Assembly: GCA_964423425.1 (NCBI GenBank)
Contig: CAYRES010000006.1
Location: 62,001 to 126,000 of the forward strand
DNA from: CAYRES01 sp964423425
Lineage (GTDB): Bacteria > Actinomycetota > Thermoleophilia > RBG-16-64-13
Length of the DNA stretch: 64,000 nucleotides
Direction: 5' to 3'
Part shown: one piece after another, positions 42,586 to 50,270 of the stretch
Layout of the letters: every line of letters begins with the position of its first letter
How positions within the stretch are numbered: the first letter of the stretch is position 1
Notes under the pieces: model-generated
Told to the model about the DNA's origin: nothing
Databases searched by the model: none
The model's input: the letters and a program-made list of their open reading frames with translations, nothing else
Translations under genes and position numbers: made by a program

Positions 42586-43626
42586 TTGGATCGCCACCCT
42601 GAACAAGCGAGAGCGAGCGTGTCCAGCGATAACGAGTCACCGGAAATGCCGGCGCAGGTGAGCGAGAGCGCGCTCTTCGGGAAAGTCATCCGGCTCCTCG
42701 AAGAACACAAGCTCGAGATTGCGAAGAACTGGCTGAGCCGCGTCATTGCCGACATCCAAGAGCTCTCCGTGCTCGAACACTACCCGACCCAGGAGAGCAT
42801 CCGCGCTTCCCTGTACCTGCTCGAGGGGCTGGCCAGGCTACTCGAGGATGAGCGGATCATGAGAGAGTTCCAGCCCGGAGGCAAGTACTACGAGCGCGCC
42901 TCACTTCTGGGCATGGCGGGCGGCGGGGGTGCGACCGACATCCAATCGGTGTCGCAGAGCATGCAGGCTCTCGAGAACTCCATCTGGGAGAACCTCACCA
43001 ACGAGTTGAGACGGGACGACCGCGAGTTGCTGCGCCTCGTCGTGCGCCTGCGGGCCGGTCTCGCCGGTATCGCACTCGCTTCGACCGAAGCCTGCTACAG
43101 GCAGGCCAACACCGAGCTGGACCGCATTGCTCACACCGACGCACTCACCGAGCTCTTCAACCGCCGCTATCTACTCCGGGAGCTCGACCGGCACGTGGAG
43201 ATGTATAAGCGTTACCGCCACCCTTTCTCCATCCTCATGCTCGATCTCGACAATCTGAAGTGGTTGAACGACACCCATGGGCACGCCGCCGGCGACGCCG
43301 CCCTGCGGCACGTGGCCACACTCATGCGGGTCAACATCCGTGACGTCGACATACCCTGCCGTTATGGAGGCGACGAATTCATCATCCTCATGCCCGACAC
43401 AGAGAAGGACGTCGTGGAGATAGTCGGCCGCCGCATCGCCGATTCTCTGCGGAAAACCAAGCTCAAGGTCGCCCACTCCCTCGTCGCTCTGGATGTAGGC
43501 ACGGGGTCCGCCTCCTGCCCGGTCGACGGTACCGACACGGAGGAACTCATCAAGGAAGCGGACGCCAGCCTCTACCGGCACAAGCAGCGCAAGACCGAGC
43601 AAGAGAGCGAGAGCGGGAACCGCTGA
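42586..43626 (+). CDS. Diguanylate cyclase with RsbRD-like N-terminus
   Basis: A 346-residue cytoplasmic GGDEF enzyme that makes cyclic di-GMP from two GTP. The active-site loop YGGDEFIILMP is intact at residues ~260-270, and RDVD five residues before it (252-255) is a product-inhibition I-site. Residues ~30-170 are a helical sensor-like domain similar to the RsbRD N-terminal family (KVIRLLEEHKLEIAKNWLSRV). No membrane segment. Start TTG 42586 with GAGGGGAAG upstream. A degenerate EAL protein is encoded 8 kb away, so c-di-GMP signalling is present. Confidence 0.88.
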   Translation: MDRHPEQARASVSSDNESPEMPAQVSESALFGKVIRLLEEHKLEIAKNWLSRVIADIQELSVLEHYPTQESIRASLYLLEGLARLLEDERIMREFQPGGKYYERASLLGMAGGGGATDIQSVSQSMQALENSIWENLTNELRRDDRELLRLVVRLRAGLAGIALASTEACYRQANTELDRIAHTDALTELFNRRYLLRELDRHVEMYKRYRHPFSILMLDLDNLKWLNDTHGHAAGDAALRHVATLMRVNIRDVDIPCRYGGDEFIILMPDTEKDVVEIVGRRIADSLRKTKLKVAHSLVALDVGTGSASCPVDGTDTEELIKEADASLYRHKQRKTEQESESGNR

Positions 43627-43710
43627 GACAAGGCCGGATGGCCGAACCGGGGAAGCAAAGACACCCGGCCCTCTTCCCGCCCGGCACACCCACTCGGACG
43701 TGTCTTCCAG

Positions 43711-44241
43711 TCAGTTCCGGGTTTCCGGCTGCGCGCACTCGAAGGCACCGCCACGAAGTGTGTCTGTAGCATGGCTGAGCGCAGGGGCTATCACAGCGTA
43801 GTGCTCCCGGCAGGCCTTGGGACTGCCGGGCATGTTGATGATGAGGGTCTTCCCCCGCACGCCCGCAACCGCTCGACTCAGCATGGCGTGAGGAGTGATG
43901 GCGAGAGAAGCGGCCCGCATGGCTTCACAGAAACCGGGTGCAGCCCGTTCGATCACAGCCAAGGTCGCTTCCGGCGTTCGATCGCGTGGAGCGAGGCCGG
44001 TCCCGCCGGTGGTCAAGATGAGGTCCACCGTGCCCCCGTCGGCAAGCCAACGGAGAAGACCCTCGATCTCCGCCTGCTCGTCGGGCAGCACGTGGGTCGA
44101 CACCACCTCGTGGCCCTCTTGCTCGAGTAGACGGCGGAGGACGGGCCCCGAGGCGTCTTCACGGAGCCCCGCGCTGCCCTTGTCACTCATGGTGACGACT
44201 GCGGCCCGCAGGGGCGGAACGAGATTCCCGTGCGCGGTCAA
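43711..44241 (-). CDS. mog: Molybdopterin adenylyltransferase-like protein (MoaB/Mog)
   Basis: A 176-residue MoaB/Mog-family protein that adenylylates molybdopterin before metal insertion. AAVVTMSDKGSAGLREDASGP opens the fold, LILTTGGTGLAPRDRTPEAT is the substrate-binding signature, and INMPGSPKACREH follows. The start is a TTG at 44241 whose TGA overlap with moaC is TTGA; GGAGGAGGG lies just upstream, which settles it. Last gene of the moco operon. Confidence 0.9.
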   Translation of the reverse strand: MTAHGNLVPPLRAAVVTMSDKGSAGLREDASGPVLRRLLEQEGHEVVSTHVLPDEQAEIEGLLRWLADGGTVDLILTTGGTGLAPRDRTPEATLAVIERAAPGFCEAMRAASLAITPHAMLSRAVAGVRGKTLIINMPGSPKACREHYAVIAPALSHATDTLRGGAFECAQPETRN

Positions 44242-44741
44242 CGACCCTCCTCCCTCCGGTAGGGTTCTTTGCCTCCGGTCTTCTCCAAGAGTCTGACTGC
44301 ATCGATCACGATGCCCTTGTCGACCGCCTTGCACATATCGTAGATGGTGATGGCCGCCACCGCCGCCCCGGTGATGGCTTCCATTTCCACCCCCGTACGC
44401 GCCTGCGTCCGCGCCGTACACTCCACCTCGATGACACCCGCCCCCGGGTCGACACCGAATTCGATCTCCACCTGGTCGAGCGGCAACGGGTGGCATAGCG
44501 GTACGAGTTCCGAGGTACGCTTGGCACCCACGATGCCGGCTACCCGAGCCGTGGCCAGTACATCACCCTTGGGCATGGCCCGCTCCATCAGCAGGCTCAT
44601 GGTTCGAGGGCTCACGCGAACCCGTGCACCCGCCCGGGCGACCCGTTTCGTCACCTCTTTGCCCCCCACGTCGACCATCTTCGCCCGGCCCTGATCGTCG
44701 ATGTGGCTGAGTCCCACCTCCCTGCGACCGCCCTCAGGCAT
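44238..44741 (-). CDS. moaC: Cyclic pyranopterin monophosphate synthase MoaC
   Basis: A 167-residue MoaC, which with MoaA converts GTP to cyclic pyranopterin monophosphate. LSHIDDQGRAKMVDVGGKEVTKR, VPLCHPLPLDQVEIEF and GVEMEAITGAAVAAITIYDMCKAVDKG are the conserved blocks. Three bases after moaA and overlapping mog by four. Confidence 0.95.
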   Translation of the reverse strand: MPEGGRREVGLSHIDDQGRAKMVDVGGKEVTKRVARAGARVRVSPRTMSLLMERAMPKGDVLATARVAGIVGAKRTSELVPLCHPLPLDQVEIEFGVDPGAGVIEVECTARTQARTGVEMEAITGAAVAAITIYDMCKAVDKGIVIDAVRLLEKTGGKEPYRREEGR

Positions 44742-44744
44742 GGG

Positions 44745-45743
44745 TCAACCCCCTATCTGTGACATGGTACGGCCGGTCGGGTTGGCAAAGACCCTCCGGT
44801 CGAAGGTCTTTCTCGCGAGCGACTCCTCGATGACCCGAAGCACGCCCGACCGGTCGCGCGCCTTGATAACCTGCCAGGCATCCACTTCCTCGTCGGAGAA
44901 GAGACAGCTGCGCAGCCTGCCGTCCGCAGTGAGGCGAATGCGGTTGCAGCTCTCACAGAAGTGCTCCGAGAGGGAGCTGATGAAACCGAGAGTCCCTGCG
45001 TGGCCGGCGATGCGCACGTAACGGGCCGGGCCGGAACCTCCCGGAGACTCAGCGGGCTCCAGTTCGTACCGCTCTTCCAGCAACGCCACCACGTGCGACC
45101 TGGTGACGCTGCCGGCTTCCTTTCTGGGCCCGCAGCCCCCGATAGGCATGAGTTCGATGAAACGCACGTGCAGTGGCCGCGTGCGGGTGAGAGCAACGAA
45201 TGCTTCGAGCTCCTCCAGGGTCTCGGGGAGAAGGACGGCGTTGACTTTCACGGGGCTCAGTCCGGCGGCCAGAGCTGACTCGATTCCCTCGAGGGCTGCC
45301 GCGAGTGACCCACCCCGAGTGAGTGCTTCGAACCTGTCGGCCCGGAGAGTATCGAGGCTCACGTTGACCCGGCTGAGACCGGCTTCCCTCAGAGAGGAGG
45401 CGTAGCGCGGGAGCAGGATGCCGTTGGTGGTGAGTGCGATGTCCCGCACACCGGAGACGGCCGCCAGCTGAGCGACCAGGCCGGTGAACCCCTTGCGCAC
45501 GAGGGGTTCACCCCCGGTGAGGCGGACTTTGGAGATACCGGTCCCCACAGCGACGGTCACGAAGAACACCATGTCCTCGTAGGTGAGGATGTCCTCGTGG
45601 GCTTTGAACGGCACTCCCTCCTCGGGCATGCAGTACACACAGCGCAGATTGCAGCGGTCGGTGATGGCGAGACGCAGGTAGTCGACCTCGTGTTTCGCCG
45701 TCACGGCTTCCGGTTCACCCTGTGCGATCCGCTGCCTCACCAT
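44745..45743 (-). CDS. moaA: GTP 3',8-cyclase MoaA
   Basis: A 332-residue radical SAM enzyme, first step of molybdenum cofactor synthesis. N-terminal cluster TDRCNLRCVYCMP and C-terminal cluster FCESCNRIRLTADGRLRSCLF are complete, and the Gly-Gly C-terminus (SQIGG) needed for GTP placement is present. The ATG overlaps the mobAB stop by seven bases; a GTG one codon later is an alternative. Confidence 0.95.
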   Translation of the reverse strand: MVRQRIAQGEPEAVTAKHEVDYLRLAITDRCNLRCVYCMPEEGVPFKAHEDILTYEDMVFFVTVAVGTGISKVRLTGGEPLVRKGFTGLVAQLAAVSGVRDIALTTNGILLPRYASSLREAGLSRVNVSLDTLRADRFEALTRGGSLAAALEGIESALAAGLSPVKVNAVLLPETLEELEAFVALTRTRPLHVRFIELMPIGGCGPRKEAGSVTRSHVVALLEERYELEPAESPGGSGPARYVRIAGHAGTLGFISSLSEHFCESCNRIRLTADGRLRSCLFSDEEVDAWQVIKARDRSGVLRVIEESLARKTFDRRVFANPTGRTMSQIGG

Positions 45744-46879
45744 TCAGGCGCCCCTTCTCGAACCCATCGCTCCACCAGATCCGCCACACCCCGCGCGTCA
45801 CTCGGAGCATACCAGGGTACATCCACCCCGGAGACAGGTGACTCCGCCACCACAGCCATGAGTTCCTCCGCCGCCGCGACAAGGCCTGCCGCGTCTTCCG
45901 CCCGCGTCACCTCTATCTTGGGGGCGGCCTGCTTCTTGAAGCCTTCGGCCAACACCACATCGACGTCCTCCGGCAAGCCGCTCACAAGCTCCTCCAAAGA
46001 CCGTTCCTCTTCGGTGAGAGCAACAAGCGCATACTTGTCGGCGGAGGAGACCACCGACACCACGGCTCCGGCAAACCGCAGGCGATAGGAATCCGTACCG
46101 GGTGTATCGGCCTCGAAGCCGTGATAATCGTGTTTGACCGCGGCCACCTTGAGCCCCCGGGACTTGAGCTCCCCGATGACGACCTCCAAGAGGCTGGTCT
46201 TGCCGGACTTCTTTCTGCCCACGAACGCGACCACCGGAACGGGGACCCTCTGCATGAAGGCACGCACTCTCGGAGGCAGCCGACCCTCTCCGAGCTTTGC
46301 CCGGGCCCAAGCCAGGTCGTCCGAGTTATTCAGATTGGAGAACAGCACACTGGGGTCACCCAGGTTCGCGTGCTCCATATCGACAAAACGCGTGCGTCCC
46401 GACGCGTAGAGGGGGACCATTCTCCTTTCGCCCGCTGCCAGGCACTCAGCTGCACTCACCACGAGGGCCTTCGAGTACACCGCACACAACGGTTCGTGCA
46501 GGCCGCCGTGCCGGGGTACGCACGCCGTGTGACCCTCACTTTCGCGGGTAAGCCTGGCCAGGACGGCTCCTGTCACGAAAGGCATATCGCAGGCCAGACA
46601 GAGCACTCTCTCCGTTGGTGAGGCCAAGAGCGCGGTATACACGCCCACGAGAGCCCCCTGAGCGTCGAGGGCATCCCGCACCACTGCTGTTGCGAGCGTT
46701 CGATAGCGGGCGGGCTCCCGGCATACGACGAAGGAGTGGGGGAAGAGAGGGGAGAAACGAGCGACCATCCATTCGAGCAGTGTGCCATCACCAAAGCTCA
46801 CCGAGGTTTTGTCGGCGCCCATGCGAGCGGAGTTACCCCCGGCCAATAGGGCAAGCGACACCTCACCGCGCCCGATCAT
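45737..46879 (-). CDS. mobAB: MobA-MobB fusion protein
   Basis: A 380-residue fusion. Residues ~1-195 are MobA, the guanylyltransferase that makes molybdopterin guanine dinucleotide: LALLAGGNSARMGADKTSV and LCLACDMPFV. Residues ~212-380 are the GTPase-like MobB: AFVGRKKSGKTSLLEVVIGELKSRG and VAAVKHD. The presence of MobA implies that the organism has bis-MGD enzymes such as formate dehydrogenase or DMSO-reductase family proteins, none of which is in this window. Start could also be a GTG at 46861. Confidence 0.9.
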   Translation of the reverse strand: MIGRGEVSLALLAGGNSARMGADKTSVSFGDGTLLEWMVARFSPLFPHSFVVCREPARYRTLATAVVRDALDAQGALVGVYTALLASPTERVLCLACDMPFVTGAVLARLTRESEGHTACVPRHGGLHEPLCAVYSKALVVSAAECLAAGERRMVPLYASGRTRFVDMEHANLGDPSVLFSNLNNSDDLAWARAKLGEGRLPPRVRAFMQRVPVPVVAFVGRKKSGKTSLLEVVIGELKSRGLKVAAVKHDYHGFEADTPGTDSYRLRFAGAVVSVVSSADKYALVALTEEERSLEELVSGLPEDVDVVLAEGFKKQAAPKIEVTRAEDAAGLVAAAEELMAVVAESPVSGVDVPWYAPSDARGVADLVERWVREGAPEW

Positions 46880-46932
46880 CGCCCAGCGCCGTCACGGACG
46901 TGGTCTTCGCTGCCGGATACATCGCAGACTCC

Positions 46933-46961
46933 AAAACCGCCGGTCGACGGAGAGCCGGCGG
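46933..46961 (-). terminator. Intrinsic terminator after the small Cys-tailed gene
   Basis: On the - strand CCGCCGG and CCGGCGG, 7-bp stem with an 11-base loop, followed by TTTT. It begins right after the stop codon of the small gene, so mobAB must have its own promoter in 46880-46932. Confidence 0.75.
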
Positions 46962-47135
46962 CTAGAAGCAGCCCAATTCGCAGGAGTGCAACTTGATGCC
47001 GAGCTTGTCGCAGGCCTTGCCGACCTCGTCGTAGGCAACACCCAGTTTCTCGGCGAGAGCCCGGGCATCGTGGCACGAGATGCGGCCGTCTGCGGCCGCC
47101 TGCCTCACTTCTTGCTCAATCTGTGTACTGTCCAT
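46962..47135 (-). CDS. Small helical protein ending in CELGCF
   Basis: A 57-residue protein. The first 35 residues look like a small helix-turn-helix (IEQEVRQAAADGRISCHDARALAEKLGVAYDEVGKAC); the last ten, KLHSCELGCF, carry a Cys-x3-Cys pair at the end. I have no firm family. The position upstream of the moco genes and the Cys tail suggest a metal- or redox-linked role. ATG at 47135 is seven bases after an extended -10 (TGC-TACAAT) and has no ribosome site, so the message may be leaderless. An intrinsic terminator follows the stop, supporting it as a stand-alone gene. Confidence 0.7.
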   Translation of the reverse strand: MDSTQIEQEVRQAAADGRISCHDARALAEKLGVAYDEVGKACDKLGIKLHSCELGCF

Positions 47136-47142
47136 GCGGCTG

Positions 47143-47151
47143 ATTGTAGCA
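47143..47151 (-). promoter_or_regulatory. Extended -10 of the small gene, leaderless candidate
   Basis: TGC-TACAAT on the - strand, seven bases before the ATG at 47135. No ribosome site. Confidence 0.5.
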
Positions 47152-47159
47152 GAACCCAA

Positions 47160-47188
47160 GTGACACCCACCGAGCGAAGTAATAGAAT
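47160..47188 (+). promoter_or_regulatory. Promoter of the CpaF-like ATPase gene
   Basis: GTGACA and TAGAAT with 17 bases between, about 58 bases before the ATG. It overlaps the divergent small-gene promoter region. Confidence 0.5.
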
Positions 47189-47245
47189 TGAATGCCGAGC
47201 AGACAATCAGCGAGCGGGTCGTTCTCCGGCCCTGGAGAGAACCAC

Positions 47246-48073
47246 ATGGCGGACTTCAACCGCATTCGAGCCTCATACGAGCAGGGCTTGAGCGACCTCG
47301 CGCAGGAAATCATCGCTGAGTTCGATCTGCGCGCCGCCGAACGCGATCACGTCGTCTTGTTGGACCGCCTCTTCCAGGCCGTCCTCGACGCCTATGGGGC
47401 CTCCCGGGTCGATTCGAGTTCCTCACTCGACGTAAGCACATCCGTCATGTATGCGGCGGCGGACAAGAACGCCTCCCAGGTACTCAACGTGCCTCTCCGC
47501 AGCCTCGTCGACTCGAACACGCTGAGCCCTTGGCAGGCGCGGTTCCTCAACGGCAGCCTTCGTCTGCGCCATTCGGTGATAGTGGCCGGCCCGGCCGACA
47601 CGGGCAAGTCCACGCTGTTGAACGCCCTCGTGCTGCTCATCCCCCTCGACGCGCAGGTGGCCTCCATCGAAGACACGCAGCGACTGCCCGCCCTACGCAA
47701 CCGTTCCTTCACGGTCACCCTGCAGGCGCCGTCGGGCACACCTGCCTTTGCCGGAGCCCTCGACAAAGCGCGTGACATGAAGCCCGCCTTCATACTGGCC
47801 GGCGAGATGAGCCATCCGCAGGACTGCCTGAGCTTCCTGCGCACCGCCCTCACCGGCGCCTGCTGCCTCGGTACGCTCGAGACACCCGATCCCCAACTGC
47901 TGCTTGCCGAGTGGCTGACACTGGCCAAAGACGCGCCACAATTGCTGAGCGAGGTGAAGCCGCTCATTACCTTCATGCAGATCGATCCCGTGGGAAGACC
48001 GAAGCTGGCCAAGCTGCTCGAACTCCGCCGCTTGGGCGACGAACTCACCTTCCTCGAGCAGAAGCCTTCCTGA
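47246..48073 (+). CDS. CpaF-like secretion ATPase, minimal form
   Basis: A 275-residue P-loop protein related to type II/IV secretion ATPases of the CpaF/TadA group. Order of motifs: RSLVDSNTLSPWQARFL (N2-like entry), Walker A AGPADTGKST, ASIEDTQRLPAL (the Asp box region), and FILAGEMSHPQDCLSFLRTALTGACCLGTLE in place of the usual GEVRG...TGHDGSLST region. It lacks the long N-terminal domain of CpaF and no pilus or secretion genes are near. GGAGAGAACCAC precedes the ATG. May be a stand-alone regulator or DNA/protein-moving ATPase; function not known. Confidence 0.7.
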   Translation: MADFNRIRASYEQGLSDLAQEIIAEFDLRAAERDHVVLLDRLFQAVLDAYGASRVDSSSSLDVSTSVMYAAADKNASQVLNVPLRSLVDSNTLSPWQARFLNGSLRLRHSVIVAGPADTGKSTLLNALVLLIPLDAQVASIEDTQRLPALRNRSFTVTLQAPSGTPAFAGALDKARDMKPAFILAGEMSHPQDCLSFLRTALTGACCLGTLETPDPQLLLAEWLTLAKDAPQLLSEVKPLITFMQIDPVGRPKLAKLLELRRLGDELTFLEQKPS

Positions 48074-48170
48074 CACACACTCCGCGCCCGTCACTCCGAG
48101 GCGTCACAGATCGGGAGTACATGCTGAGTGAAGCGTGTGTCCGCGAGAGGAGCAGAGGCAGAGCCGGAGG

Positions 48171-50270
48171 TCACGTGCGCTGCCGGAGCATCCGCCGCAG
48201 TTCTTGCTCATCGATGACCGGCACGCCCAGCTTCTCCGCCTTCTCGAGCTTGGAACCCGGGTCATGGCCGGCCACCACGTAATCGCTCTTCGAGCTCACC
48301 GAGCCGGTCACCCTCCCCCCGGCCTCCTCGATAAGCCGCGACGCCTCCACACGGCTGAACACCGGGAGGGTACCCGTGATCACAAAGGTCCGCCCAGCCA
48401 GAGGACCGGCCTTGTTCTGACCAGTCTTGACCGGCCGCTCTCTGGTGGCTACCCCGGCCTGCGCCAGGCGGTCGATGTGCCGGCGATTGGCCTCATCCCG
48501 CAGGTAGACGGCGACGCTCTCGGCAATGATGGGCCCAACACCTTCCACCGAGGCCAGTTCGCCCTGCGAGGCCTCCTGGAGAGACTCCATGGACGGGAAC
48601 CTTCGCACCAGGAGTTCCGCCGTCTGAGCACCCACGTGCGGGATACCCAAAGCAAACAGCACGCGGGCGAACGGCCTCGACTTCGAGGCCTCGATGGCCG
48701 TCATCACGTTGTGTGCAGATCTCTCCTTGAAGCCCGGCAGGGCCTGGAGGTCGGACGGCTCGAGCGTGTAGAGGTCGGCCGGCTCCCTCACCAGTCCACG
48801 CTCAAAGAGCTTCTGGACAAGCTTCTCGCCCACCCCCTCGATGTCCATCGCCGGCCGCCCCACGAAGTGTCTGAGCGCTTCCACCAATCGGGCCGGACAC
48901 TCACGATTAGGGCACCGGACGGCCACTTCACCCTCCGCTCGGACCACTGGGGTGTGACACACCGGACACGCCTCGGGCATGCGGAACGGACGTTCAGCGC
49001 CGCTCCGCAGATCTGTGAGGGGCGCCACCACCTGGGGAATGACATCGCCCGCCCGCTGCACCACCACCGTGTCCCCGATACGTAGATCCTTCCGGTGGAT
49101 GTCCTCTTCGTTGTGGAGCGTGGCCATTCCGACCGTCACACCGCCCACCTCCACCGGATCGAGGATGGCGAAGGGGTTGAGCGTACCCGTGCGGCCGACA
49201 TTGATGCCGATGTCACGTAGAACCGTCTGAGCCGTGCTCGGTGCGAACTTGTACGCGATGGCCCACCGTGGATCGCGGCCCACGTTACCGAGCAAGGTCT
49301 GCGTAGCCCGGTCGTCGACCTTCACCACCACTCCGTCGATGTCGTAGTCGAGTTCTGCCCTCTCCTGCTCCCACTGCCGACACACGGCGATCACTTCTTC
49401 GAGGTCGGCCGCCCGCCGCACCGCGGGGTTGACCCTGAATCCACATTCCCGCAGATAACACAGAACATCCCATTGGGAAGCGAAGCTCAGGCCCTCACAG
49501 TACCCCACCCCGTAACACCACATCGAGAGAGGGCGGGATGCGGTGATGCGAGGGTCGAGCTGGCGCAGCGACCCCGCCGCCGCGTTGCGTGGATTGGCAA
49601 AGGTCGGCTCACCCGCAGCGATGCGGCTCTCGTTCAGCGCCGCGAATGCCCCGAGTGGTAGATACACCTCGCCACGGACCTCGAGCGCAAGAGGATTCGC
49701 CCCCGACAGTGCCTCGAAGCGGAGCGGTATCGCGCCCACGGTGCGCAGGTTCGCCGTGACATCCTCGCCCACGAGACCGTTACCCCGGGTGGCGCCCACG
49801 CGGAAGCTGCCCTCCTCGTAGGTGAGCGAGACGGCAAGACCGTCGATCTTGGGCTCACAGACGAAGGTCATATCCTCGGCCGGGTGGCCCTGCTGTTCCA
49901 GGAAGCGCTTCAGCCGCAGGTGCCAAGCCCTGAGTTCCTCGGTGTTCCTCGCATTGGAGAGCGACAGCATTGGTTCGCGGTGTCGCACCTGGCCAAAGCC
50001 GGGGAGGGGCTCTCCGCCTACGCGCTGGGTGGGTGATTCCGGGGTGACAAGCTCAGGATGTTCCGCCTCGAGGTCCAGCAGGCGCCGATAGAGATCATCG
50101 TACTCGGCATCGGAGATCTCGGGACTGTCGAGTACATAGTAGCGATACTCGTGGTGACGGATGTGGCGGCGCAGCTCCTCGAGCTGCGCCGCCACATCCG
50201 CAGCTACCGGACCATCCCGCTCAGACACCTTCTTCTCGTCGTCCCCCATAGCGCGCACGCGCCCCTTCAT
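48171..50270 (-). CDS. ligA: NAD-dependent DNA ligase LigA
   Basis: A 699-residue NAD+ ligase. Domain Ia with EYRYYVLDSPEISDAEYDDL; adenylation Lys141 in CEPKIDGLAVS; OB fold; Zn finger CPVCHTPVVRAEGEVAVRCPNRECPARL; helix-hairpin-helix repeats; and a C-terminal BRCT domain (GRTFVITGTLPVFSRVEASRLIEEAGG). The ATG at 50270 overlaps the surE-HAD stop (ATGA), so I prefer it; an ATG at 50249 has AAGGGG upstream and gives 692 residues. A perfect 20-bp stem falls within the first 40 codons. Confidence 0.95.
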   Translation of the reverse strand: MKGRVRAMGDDEKKVSERDGPVAADVAAQLEELRRHIRHHEYRYYVLDSPEISDAEYDDLYRRLLDLEAEHPELVTPESPTQRVGGEPLPGFGQVRHREPMLSLSNARNTEELRAWHLRLKRFLEQQGHPAEDMTFVCEPKIDGLAVSLTYEEGSFRVGATRGNGLVGEDVTANLRTVGAIPLRFEALSGANPLALEVRGEVYLPLGAFAALNESRIAAGEPTFANPRNAAAGSLRQLDPRITASRPLSMWCYGVGYCEGLSFASQWDVLCYLRECGFRVNPAVRRAADLEEVIAVCRQWEQERAELDYDIDGVVVKVDDRATQTLLGNVGRDPRWAIAYKFAPSTAQTVLRDIGINVGRTGTLNPFAILDPVEVGGVTVGMATLHNEEDIHRKDLRIGDTVVVQRAGDVIPQVVAPLTDLRSGAERPFRMPEACPVCHTPVVRAEGEVAVRCPNRECPARLVEALRHFVGRPAMDIEGVGEKLVQKLFERGLVREPADLYTLEPSDLQALPGFKERSAHNVMTAIEASKSRPFARVLFALGIPHVGAQTAELLVRRFPSMESLQEASQGELASVEGVGPIIAESVAVYLRDEANRRHIDRLAQAGVATRERPVKTGQNKAGPLAGRTFVITGTLPVFSRVEASRLIEEAGGRVTGSVSSKSDYVVAGHDPGSKLEKAEKLGVPVIDEQELRRMLRQRT
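50158..50200 (-). repeat. Perfect 20-bp inverted repeat inside ligA 5' end
   Basis: Bases 50158-50177 are the exact reverse complement of 50181-50200 with a three-base loop (CTC on the + strand). The arms begin CGGATGTGG and end CCACATCCG. They encode roughly residues 24-37 of LigA (AADVAAQLEELRRHIR). In mRNA this would form a very stable stem close to the start codon. Confidence 0.85.
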
